This document shows, one piece after another, positions 22,096-28,932 of a stretch of DNA of 30,189 bases. A program made the translations under genes and the position numbers. The stretch is from positions 1-30,189 of the forward strand of contig JAQTYP010000003.1 in the NCBI GenBank assembly GCA_028688235.1, read 5' to 3'. Source of the stretch: Methylomonas sp. GTDB taxonomy: Bacteria > Pseudomonadota > Gammaproteobacteria > Methylococcales > Methylomonadaceae. Position 1 is the stretch's first letter. Each line of letters begins with the position of its first letter. The notes below the pieces were generated by a model that worked only from the letters and a program-made list of their open reading frames with translations, made no database searches and was not told the origin of the DNA.

Positions 22096-24219
22096 ATGCG
22101 AGTTCCTCTGATAAATCAGCTGGCCTATTCATTATTCTTATGCAGCTTCAGCCTCCATGCTCACCCCGAACAAAGCATGGACGATTTATTGGCCTTATCG
22201 CCGGCCGAACTGGCGAACATCCCCGTCAGCATTGCTTCCGGTACCGCAAAAACGCTCTCGCAATCGGCGGCCGTCACTACGATCATCACGGCCGAACAAA
22301 TCGCCGCGATGGGAGCAACGGAATTGCATGAGATATTGGAAACCGTACCCGGTGTACATACGACGATACAACCGGTTACCAACGACTATAACTACAGCAT
22401 GCGCGGCATCCGCAACGACACCAACTCCGAGGTTCTGCTGCTGATGAATGGCACCCGCTTTTCGACCCCGCAACAAGGCACTCACCTGGCCGGCATGATC
22501 ATACCGGTAGAGGCGATTCAGCGCGTCGAAGTCATCCGGGGGCCGGGGTCTGCACTTTACGGTGCCGATGCCTTTGCCGGCGTCATCAACATCGTCACCA
22601 AAAAGGCGGACGATTTGGACGGGACCACGCTTGGCGCCAGAGGCGGCAATGCGGATACCAAAAGCACTTGGGGACAATACGGAGGACAATGGCAAGGTTG
22701 GGATGTCGCCACCAGCTTGCAATATAGCCATAATGGCGTCGACCCGGACAGGATCATTCAAGCCGATGTTCTATCTGGAACGCGGTTTTCCGAGGCGCCG
22801 GCCCCGATGCAGACGCAGAATGAACGCTGGAACGGCCATCTGAATTTGCAACGCCAATATTGGGATTTGAATTTCTGGGCCTTCAACGAAAGCGATGCCG
22901 GCTTCCGCGCCGGTGCCGCCGGCGCATTGGACACCCGCGGCAATCTGAACGGCAGCAACTATTTGGCCGACATCCGCTATTCCACCGAGGATATTTGGGA
23001 CAATTGGGAACTTCAGGTCCATGCCAGCTTTTTACATACGGATGCGCTTGCCGATGTTTACAACGTCCCCCCCGGCACCGTGCTGCCGATAGATGCTAAC
23101 GGCAATGCCAATTTCAGGACACCGCTCGGATTGGTGGCGTTTCCGGACGGCATGCGTTATCTCTCAAACAGAAAAAATACGACACCCAGTTTCGAATTTA
23201 CCAGCATCTACAAGGGGCTTTCGGACCATGTTATCAGGATAATCTCGGGCTTCCGCTATGAGGAATTGAATACCAACGAAATCAGGAACTACGGACCCGG
23301 AGTGCTTGACGCGGCACAGATTGCCACTCGCGTGGCGGGCGGTATGCAAGATGTGACCGGCAGCTCTTACGCCAGCCTGACCGACCACCATAGAGACATC
23401 TGGTCGATAGCGGCGCAGGACGAGTGGCAGTTGGCACCAGACTGGCATTTGACCACAGGCTTACGTTACGATCACTATTCCGACTTTGGCGGCACGTTGA
23501 ACCCTCGTGCGGCTTTGGTTTGGGATATCACATCCGAACTGACCGGCAAGATTTTGTACGGCCAAGCCTATCGCGCGCCTAGCTTTCTACAGCAATATCA
23601 ACAAAACAGTACGCAATTTATAGGCAATCCTTCATTAAGCCCCGAAACCATAGCCACCACCGAACTGGCATTCGATTACCGCCCTACCCGCAATCTTAGA
23701 ACGGCATTGAACCTTTACCATTATGAAATACACGACTTGATAGCCGGCGAATTCGTCTCCAGCACGACCAGTCTGACCGAAGCCAATACTGACGGCCAAG
23801 ATGGCTACGGCAGCGAATTCGAATGGGATTGGAAATTTCATCAAGACTGGAGCGTCCGCGGCAATTACGCCTGGCAGTTCGCGCGCAACGAAATCACTCA
23901 TGTCCGCGTTGCCAACGTCCCCGAACATCACGTTTATAATGCCTTGGCCTGGAACTTCATGCCGAGATGGCAGATTCAAGCCCAGATCAACTGGATAGGC
24001 CACAGACTCAGCGCCCCCAACGACACCAGGATGTTGAAGGATTACGAAACGATAGACCTCACGTTAAACGCCAAACGCCTGCTGGGCTATCTGGATCTGA
24101 CCGCGTCGGTGCGCAATCTATTCGACAGCACCGGCAGGGAAGCGGCAACGACTAGCTACCCTCAAAACCTGCCTATACCGGGCCAAAGCTTTTATTTCGA
24201 GGCTGCCGTGCATTTTTAA
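22096..24219 (+). CDS. TonB-dependent outer-membrane receptor
   Basis: 707 residues from ATG 22096 with GAGAGG 4 bases upstream. A signal peptide ends near LHA-H. The mature N-terminus (MDDLLALSPAELANIPVSIASG) is the short TonB-box-bearing segment typical of receptors linked to YfiR and GGDEF genes. The plug domain follows (VTTIITAEQIAAMG, LHEILETVPGVH, RVEVIRGPGSALYGADAFAGVINIVT), then a beta-barrel ending in an aromatic residue (YFEAAVHF) as needed for BAM insertion. It should take up or sense a ligand at the outer membrane using TonB energy; substrate unknown. It is the third gene of the yfiR operon. Its stop codon shares TTAA with the converging receiver-domain gene. Confidence 0.92.
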   Translation: MRVPLINQLAYSLFLCSFSLHAHPEQSMDDLLALSPAELANIPVSIASGTAKTLSQSAAVTTIITAEQIAAMGATELHEILETVPGVHTTIQPVTNDYNYSMRGIRNDTNSEVLLLMNGTRFSTPQQGTHLAGMIIPVEAIQRVEVIRGPGSALYGADAFAGVINIVTKKADDLDGTTLGARGGNADTKSTWGQYGGQWQGWDVATSLQYSHNGVDPDRIIQADVLSGTRFSEAPAPMQTQNERWNGHLNLQRQYWDLNFWAFNESDAGFRAGAAGALDTRGNLNGSNYLADIRYSTEDIWDNWELQVHASFLHTDALADVYNVPPGTVLPIDANGNANFRTPLGLVAFPDGMRYLSNRKNTTPSFEFTSIYKGLSDHVIRIISGFRYEELNTNEIRNYGPGVLDAAQIATRVAGGMQDVTGSSYASLTDHHRDIWSIAAQDEWQLAPDWHLTTGLRYDHYSDFGGTLNPRAALVWDITSELTGKILYGQAYRAPSFLQQYQQNSTQFIGNPSLSPETIATTELAFDYRPTRNLRTALNLYHYEIHDLIAGEFVSSTTSLTEANTDGQDGYGSEFEWDWKFHQDWSVRGNYAWQFARNEITHVRVANVPEHHVYNALAWNFMPRWQIQAQINWIGHRLSAPNDTRMLKDYETIDLTLNAKRLLGYLDLTASVRNLFDSTGREAATTSYPQNLPIPGQSFYFEAAVHF

Positions 24220-24638
24220 GCAGTCAGTACGTCGGCATTGAGCTGCCTTAACGCATCCAGCACGCGGGCCACCATTTTACGGCTGACCCATACCTCGCCT
24301 TTTGCCACAACCTGCAGCAATTTGTCTAGGTAAGCCGGCAATTGGCACTTGTCCTGATAGCCAGCGGCTCCCATCAATAAGCAGAGAAAAATGTCGTCTT
24401 CATCGAGATTTTCTCCGACGACGACCAGCTTGGCGCCCTCATTTGCTTCGAGTAGCAAGCGTATATATTCCGGCGTTTGTTCGCCTAACACCGCATAATC
24501 GAGCAAGATGAGATCGGGACGTTGCCGTTCCACGACATTCAGCGCCTGAATTTCATCGACGCCATAAACCACATCGACATTCGACTCGGTCAACAGCGCT
24601 ACCAGTTGATCGGCATTATCAATTACTAAAATATTCAT
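24216..24638 (-). CDS. Stand-alone receiver-domain protein (NarL-type regulator without HTH)
   Basis: 140 residues. The receiver fold is recognisable: phosphoacceptor D47 (LILLDYAVLG) and K97 (GYQDKCQLP), with D7-N8 in place of the usual acidic pair and a glycine where the switch Thr/Ser normally sits (LVVVGENLDED). After the receiver comes GEVWVSRKMVARVLDALRQL, the linker that joins a NarL/LuxR output domain, but the protein ends there with no HTH. It may be a single-domain signalling protein or a shortened regulator. It runs toward the TonB-receptor gene, and the two stop codons overlap in TTAA at 24216-24219. Phosphorylation chemistry may be weakened. Confidence 0.72.
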   Translation of the reverse strand: MNILVIDNADQLVALLTESNVDVVYGVDEIQALNVVERQRPDLILLDYAVLGEQTPEYIRLLLEANEGAKLVVVGENLDEDDIFLCLLMGAAGYQDKCQLPAYLDKLLQVVAKGEVWVSRKMVARVLDALRQLNADVLTA

Positions 24639-24704
24639 TCTGACTCTACATGCACTAACCCGACAATCAACCGCCGAGTCTTACGGAAAATTCAAAACCG
24701 GCAT

Positions 24705-25478
24705 TCAACTGGAAACGTCGATAAACCCGTGCAATCCGCGCTTCGAGTCTCTGGCCAGCCAGCCCTTCAAGTATTGCAGCTCTTCGGTTAATTGCAATTC
24801 ATCCAGAGACTTTTTATTTTTCAATAACCTAAAGGCACTGGACAGCACCTTGTAATTCTCGCCTATGATACCTGCCCGTCTTAATCCCACCGTGTTGAGT
24901 CGATAATGCTTGGCTGGTCGACCACCTATCAACATGAAGGGAATCACATCCATGTTGATACCCGTCGTCCCCTGCACGATGGCATAGGAACCGATACGAC
25001 AAAACTGGTGCACGACAACCGCGCCTCCCATGAAAACGTTATTGCCGACTTCGACATGCCCGCCTATGGCTACGTTATTGGCAAAAATGGTCTTGTCGCC
25101 CACCGCACAATCGTGAGCGACATGACTGTTGTTCATGAAATAACAGTCCGAACCTATCTTGGTTGCTTCCCCGGTCTTGGTCGCCCTGTGCGCCGTGAAG
25201 CCTTCGCGAAACACGTTTCGATCGCCGATTTCCAGCCAGGACTCGGTTTCGGGGTCAAAGCCGAGATCTTGCGGCAATCCGCCCAACACGGCATGCGGAT
25301 GCAATACATTCCCGCCCCCCATCCTGACGCGGGCGTGCACGACCGCATGAGCGCCGACATGACAATGGTCGCCCAGAATGGCACCACTTTCAATCACCGC
25401 AAACGGTCCGACGCTCACGTTCTCACCCAGATTGACATCGGGTGCGATAAAAGCGGAAGGGTGAATGAGATCTGGCAT
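24705..25478 (-). CDS. lpxA: LpxA-type UDP-N-acetylglucosamine O-acyltransferase
   Basis: 257 residues of left-handed beta-helix hexapeptide repeats followed by a C-terminal helical domain. Conserved words: GPFAVIESGAILGD, EIGDRNVFREGFTAHRAT and the catalytic His in NNSHVAHDCAVGD (H122, matching H125 of E. coli), VHQFCRIGSYAIVQG. LpxA adds an R-3-hydroxyacyl chain to UDP-GlcNAc, the first lipid A step. It lies after xerD (3-base gap, AGAGGA ribosome site) rather than in an lpxD-fabZ-lpxA-lpxB cluster, and has a loop GLPQDLGFDPETESW, so it may be a second, paralogous acyltransferase rather than the housekeeping one. Confidence 0.85.
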   Translation of the reverse strand: MPDLIHPSAFIAPDVNLGENVSVGPFAVIESGAILGDHCHVGAHAVVHARVRMGGGNVLHPHAVLGGLPQDLGFDPETESWLEIGDRNVFREGFTAHRATKTGEATKIGSDCYFMNNSHVAHDCAVGDKTIFANNVAIGGHVEVGNNVFMGGAVVVHQFCRIGSYAIVQGTTGINMDVIPFMLIGGRPAKHYRLNTVGLRRAGIIGENYKVLSSAFRLLKNKKSLDELQLTEELQYLKGWLARDSKRGLHGFIDVSS

Positions 25479-25481
25479 AGC

Positions 25482-26369
25482 TTATCCTCTGGGATGAAAT
25501 TTGGAATGTAGGGTTTTCAGCCGATGTTGGGCGATATGGGTGTAAATCTGGGTCGTCGATAAATCCGCATGCCCCAACAACAGCTGCACGACGCGTAAAT
25601 CCGCGCCATGATTCAGCAAATGGGTCGCGAATGCGTGGCGCAAGGTATGCGGCGATAAAGACTTAACGATACCCGCCTGTTTTGCGTAGCGTTTGATGAT
25701 GTGCCAAAAGGCCTGCCTTGTCATAGAACTGCCGCGCGCGGTGACGAATAAGAAATCGCTTTTTCTGTCGCCGAGTATCTCCAGTCTGGGACCGGCTAAG
25801 AACTTTTCCAACCAATCCATGGCTTCTTCACCGACCGGTACCAGTCGCTCTTTATCGCCTTTGCCGGTAATTCTAATACAACCTTGCCGGAAGTTGACTT
25901 GTTGAAAGGTCATCTCCACCAATTCGGATACGCGCAAGCCGGTGGCGTAAAGCAATTCCAACATGGTTCTATCCCTAAAGCCCAAGGCATGCACGGTTTC
26001 GGGCGCCAACAACAATTGCTCGACATCGGCTTCCGACAAGGAGTCGGGCAAATGACGACCTATGTGCGGCGCGTCGATCAACAGAGTTGGATCGACACTA
26101 ATTTTATTCTCCCGCAACAGATAAGCATAGAAGCGCCTTAAACTCGACAGCATTCTTGCGGAAGAACGATTGCTATGGCCTTGCGTCTGCCTGTGCAATA
26201 AAAACCCGGAAATATCTTTTGCCTCGGCTTCAGACAATGTGACGTCCTTCAGCCAATGATCGAACAAATTCAAGTCACTGCCGTAAGCCGACACAGTGTT
26301 ATCACTAAGACCGTCCTCCAACCATAGCGCATTTAAAAAAGTCTCTATCGATTTTGCCGACCCGCTCAT
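25482..26369 (-). CDS. xerD: Site-specific tyrosine recombinase XerD
   Basis: 295 residues. N-terminal core-binding (SAM-like) domain (FLNALWLEDGLSDNTVSAYGSD) and catalytic domain with R146 (ATGLRVSEL), K170 (GKGDKERLVP), H241 and R244 (PHTLRHAFATH), H267 (LLGHADLSTTQ) and nucleophile Y276 (IYTH), each 2 or 3 positions from the E. coli XerD numbering. With XerC it resolves chromosome dimers at dif under FtsK control. Its ATG overlaps the ogt stop as ATGA (26366-26369). The fit to XerD length and motifs, and the housekeeping operon, argue against it being an island integrase. Confidence 0.94.
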   Translation of the reverse strand: MSGSAKSIETFLNALWLEDGLSDNTVSAYGSDLNLFDHWLKDVTLSEAEAKDISGFLLHRQTQGHSNRSSARMLSSLRRFYAYLLRENKISVDPTLLIDAPHIGRHLPDSLSEADVEQLLLAPETVHALGFRDRTMLELLYATGLRVSELVEMTFQQVNFRQGCIRITGKGDKERLVPVGEEAMDWLEKFLAGPRLEILGDRKSDFLFVTARGSSMTRQAFWHIIKRYAKQAGIVKSLSPHTLRHAFATHLLNHGADLRVVQLLLGHADLSTTQIYTHIAQHRLKTLHSKFHPRG

Positions 26370-26875
26370 TTTCCGCTCAATGCAATCTTTCGCTCGTAGA
26401 CCAATAACCGGCGTTTTAATTCCACCAACGATCCCTGGCTTTGCCCCATGAATCCTCCTATCCCTGCCTTAGCCACGACCCTATGGCACGGAATGATGCC
26501 AGGATAGGGATTGTTTCTACAGGCCCTCGCAACGGCTCTCGCTCCGGAGTTCAATTTTTTTGCCACTTCGGAATAGGTCGATACTTGTCCAAGTGGAATT
26601 TCAGTCAGCGCCTTCCATACGGCGCGGCTATAATCCGTCCCCTGCCGCAACAAATCGAACTCGACTGTCATTCCATCGGAATGCAACAAGGCTGCCCGAA
26701 TTTTTTCGGTCACATCCGCGCCAGCCTGTAAGCCTATATCTTCCGTAAGTAGCCATTGGCAATCGACGATCACATCGCCCACCGTAGTCAGGCAATATCC
26801 CTGCCCTAGCAAGGTGGTATTTCGGCTGATGGCAGCCCCGCTCACGCTGGAGTGCCAATGCAGTGTTATTGCCAT
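26366..26875 (-). CDS. ogt: Methylated-DNA-protein cysteine methyltransferase (Ogt/MGMT)
   Basis: 169 residues from ATG 26875; an upstream TTG at 26899 abuts the rplS terminator and is unlikely. A poorly conserved N-terminal domain is followed by the C-terminal alkyltransferase domain with the HTH (VSTYSEVAKKLNSGARAVARACRNNP, arginine finger in ARAVARA) and the active-site PCHRV (C130), then GGFMGQ and LKRRLL. It transfers methyl groups from O6-methylguanine to its own cysteine in a suicide reaction. It heads an ogt-xerD-lpxA operon with overlapping or 3-base junctions. No strong ribosome site is visible. Confidence 0.93.
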   Translation of the reverse strand: MAITLHWHSSVSGAAISRNTTLLGQGYCLTTVGDVIVDCQWLLTEDIGLQAGADVTEKIRAALLHSDGMTVEFDLLRQGTDYSRAVWKALTEIPLGQVSTYSEVAKKLNSGARAVARACRNNPYPGIIPCHRVVAKAGIGGFMGQSQGSLVELKRRLLVYERKIALSGK

Positions 26876-26897
26876 CGACAATGCCGAAACGCCGCGC

Positions 26898-26925
26898 AAA
26901 AAAAAGGCAGCCCGAAAGCCGCCTT
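26898..26925 (-). terminator. Rho-independent terminator after rplS
   Basis: On the minus strand an 8-base stem AAGGCGGC/GCTGCCTT (one G-U pair) with a 6-base loop is followed by a long T-run (A-run 26898-26905 on the plus strand). It lies 48 bases after the rplS stop and separates the ribosomal operon from ogt. Confidence 0.85.
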
Positions 26926-26972
26926 CTTTGCATCGATTCCGTAATTCGATGCGATCTCGCCGAGAGCTCCTA

Positions 26973-27320
26973 TCAAGAAAGTTTTTCCTTGATACGCGCC
27001 GCTTTACCTGTCAAATCACGTAAGTAATACAATTTGGCACGGCGCACGTCACCGCGGCGTTTGACTTCGATGCTGCCAACCGCAGGGCTGTGAGTTTGGA
27101 ACACACGCTCAACGCCGACGCCATGAGAGATTTTTCTAACGGTAAACGCTGAATTCAGTCCACGATTACGTTTGGCGATGACCACGCCTTCGAAAGCCTG
27201 CAAGCGTTCGCGGGTGCCTTCCACGACGCGCACTTGCACTACCACAGTGTCGCCGGGTCCAAATTCAGGCACATCCTTTTTCAGCTGTGCAGCTTCCAAT
27301 TGTTCAATAATATTACTCAT
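26973..27320 (-). CDS. rplS: 50S ribosomal protein L19
   Basis: 115 residues from ATG 27320 (MSNIIEQLEAAQLKKDVPEF); a GTG at 27326 is also in frame but would add two residues inside trmD. Signature parts: FGPGDTVVVQVRVVEGTRERLQAFEG, GLNSAFTVRKISHGVGVERVF, VKRRGDVRRAKLYYLRDLTGKAARIKEK. L19 sits at the 30S-50S interface. Its start lies 8 bases inside the end of trmD, giving translational coupling. Last gene of rpsP-rimM-trmD-rplS. Confidence 0.98.
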   Translation of the reverse strand: MSNIIEQLEAAQLKKDVPEFGPGDTVVVQVRVVEGTRERLQAFEGVVIAKRNRGLNSAFTVRKISHGVGVERVFQTHSPAVGSIEVKRRGDVRRAKLYYLRDLTGKAARIKEKLS

Positions 27321-28074
27321 TACCACACCCTAATGTATCAACTTCAGATTTAAATTCATCCAGCAAAGCGGCTTGCTCTGCGGTTAACTGTATTTTTTCC
27401 AACAAATCCGGACGCCTCAACCATGTCCGACCCAACGACTGCTTCATACGCCAACGCGTGATCTCCGCGTGATGCCCACCCAACAACACTAATGGCACAT
27501 CACCCAAGTCACTCCGCTCCGGACGCGTATAGTGCGGACAATCCAACAATCCCGCGTAATGGGAGTCCTGCTTAGCGGAATCTTCATCCCCCAGCACACC
27601 GGGAATCAAGCGCATCACCGCATCGATGACAATCAGCGCCGCCAGTTCGCCACCGCTGATCACATAATCGCCCAAAGACCATTCTTCATCGCAAGCCTGC
27701 CGGATAAAGCGCTCATCTATACCTTCATAGCGACCGGCGACCAAAATCAATTGATCCAATTGACTGGCATCCTGCAATAATTGCTGGGAAATCGATCTCC
27801 CTTGCGGACTCAAATACACTACCCGCCTATTGCCGGCCGGGCTTTGCCGCTTAGCCGCATCAACGGCATCCATCAAAGGCTGATATTTCATCACCATGCC
27901 GGGACCGCCGCCATACGGCCTGTCATCCACGGTACGATGCCTGTCATGCGTATAATCGCGCGGATTCCAAGTCGACAAGCCAACCAGATTTTTTTCTATC
28001 GCCTTTCCGGTAACGCCATAACTGGCCGCGCCCAACACCATGTCCGGAAAAATGCTGACGACATCGAAACGCAT
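27313..28074 (-). CDS. trmD: tRNA (guanine-N1)-methyltransferase TrmD
   Basis: 253 residues. SPOUT trefoil-knot enzyme with FDVVSIFPDMV at the start, DDRPYGGGPGMVMKYQPL, VYLSPQGRSISQQL, and the SAM-binding knot LVAGRYEGIDERFI plus YVISGGELAALIVIDAVMRLIPGVLGD. It methylates G37 of tRNAs with G at position 36, preventing +1 frameshifts. It follows rimM by 6 bases. All expected motifs are present. Confidence 0.98.
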   Translation of the reverse strand: MRFDVVSIFPDMVLGAASYGVTGKAIEKNLVGLSTWNPRDYTHDRHRTVDDRPYGGGPGMVMKYQPLMDAVDAAKRQSPAGNRRVVYLSPQGRSISQQLLQDASQLDQLILVAGRYEGIDERFIRQACDEEWSLGDYVISGGELAALIVIDAVMRLIPGVLGDEDSAKQDSHYAGLLDCPHYTRPERSDLGDVPLVLLGGHHAEITRWRMKQSLGRTWLRRPDLLEKIQLTAEQAALLDEFKSEVDTLGCGNE

Positions 28075-28080
28075 CTTGAG

Positions 28081-28590
28081 TCAGAAATCCGGATCCCAAT
28101 CGACAATCATCAGGCCCGCATCCAAATCGATATGCAAAACCGTATGCTGTTGCAAAAAAGGAATCAATCTCTCTGCATCGCCGTCGCGAACCACTAGCAC
28201 ATCGTTTGCACCGGTTTCCAGCAAGTGATCGACGATACCCAGTTTGACGCCGGATTCGGTTTCGACTCGTAAACCCACCAAATCAGCCCAGTAATATTCC
28301 CCTCGTTTGGGCTTGGGCAACTGGGATTTGTGGATAAAAATCCTGGACCCCATCAATGCCAACGCTGCATCGCGGTCAGAAACGCCATCCAGCTCGGCAA
28401 TCACGGCATTTCCATGACGCTGACCGCCAACGACTTTGATTTCCCTGGTTTGATTATTTTTTTGCACGAGCCAAGGCGAATATCGCAATATGTTCTCGCG
28501 CGGCTCGGTAAATGAAAAAACTTTTACCGCACCCTTTACACCAAAAACGCCGGATATTTCGCCGGCGTTCAAATAATCACTATTCGGCAA
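28081..28590 (-). CDS. rimM: Ribosome maturation factor RimM
   Basis: 169 residues from a TTG at 28590, 5 bases after the rpsP stop; the family N-terminus (here LNAGEISGVFGVKGAVKVFSFTEPRENIL) requires a start about here and no ATG or GTG is available. The C-terminal PRC-barrel part is clear (YYWADLVGLRVETESGVKLGIVDHLLETGANDVLVV, ending in LMIVDWDPDF). RimM binds S19 and assists 16S processing and 30S maturation. The rare start so close to the preceding stop suggests translation by coupling. Confidence 0.96.
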   Translation of the reverse strand: MPNSDYLNAGEISGVFGVKGAVKVFSFTEPRENILRYSPWLVQKNNQTREIKVVGGQRHGNAVIAELDGVSDRDAALALMGSRIFIHKSQLPKPKRGEYYWADLVGLRVETESGVKLGIVDHLLETGANDVLVVRDGDAERLIPFLQQHTVLHIDLDAGLMIVDWDPDF

Positions 28591-28595
28591 GTCTC

Positions 28596-28847
28596 TTACG
28601 CAGCAGCTTTAGCAGCATCTTTAATCAATCTGGCTACGCGATCGGATGGTTGCGCGCCATTGGCTTGCCAGTATTGAACGCGTTCGGCATCCAAAACCAG
28701 CCGTTGCTCGCCGCCACGGGCCAGCGGATTGAAGAAACCCACGCGTTCGATATAACGGCCATCACGGCTGCTTCTGCTATCTGTAACTACGACGTGGTAA
28801 AAAGGACGATTTTTAGCGCCGCCTCTGGACAAACGAATGCTTACCAT
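28596..28847 (-). CDS. rpsP: 30S ribosomal protein S16
   Basis: 83 residues, standard length, beginning MVSIRLSRGGAKNRPFYHVVVTDSRSSRDGRYIERVGFFNPLA in pattern, with LVLDAERVQYWQANGAQPSDRVARL. S16 is a primary 30S assembly protein. AAGG 7 bases before the ATG. First gene of the rpsP-rimM-trmD-rplS operon, with a promoter just upstream. Confidence 0.98.
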   Translation of the reverse strand: MVSIRLSRGGAKNRPFYHVVVTDSRSSRDGRYIERVGFFNPLARGGEQRLVLDAERVQYWQANGAQPSDRVARLIKDAAKAAA

Positions 28848-28887
28848 TTGGATACCTTAAAACATTGAATCGAAATTTAATTAATCT

Positions 28888-28916
28888 ATTCTACGCGATT
28901 TTGCGCAGATGTGAAA
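28888..28916 (-). promoter_or_regulatory. Sigma-70-like promoter of the rpsP operon
   Basis: On the minus strand TAGAAT (28893-28888) is preceded at 17 bases by TTTCAC (28916-28911). The -10 is strong, the -35 moderate. It lies 41 bases before the rpsP ATG in the 85-base gap after ffh, where no hairpin terminator for ffh is evident. Confidence 0.55.
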
Positions 28917-28932
28917 CACTAATTGCAAAACC

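Noticed and set aside
25482..26369. xerD as the integrase of the genomic island
   Set aside because: Length, motif spacing and the ogt-xerD-lpxA operon fit housekeeping XerD, and it lies 17 kb from the tRNA scar on the resident side.
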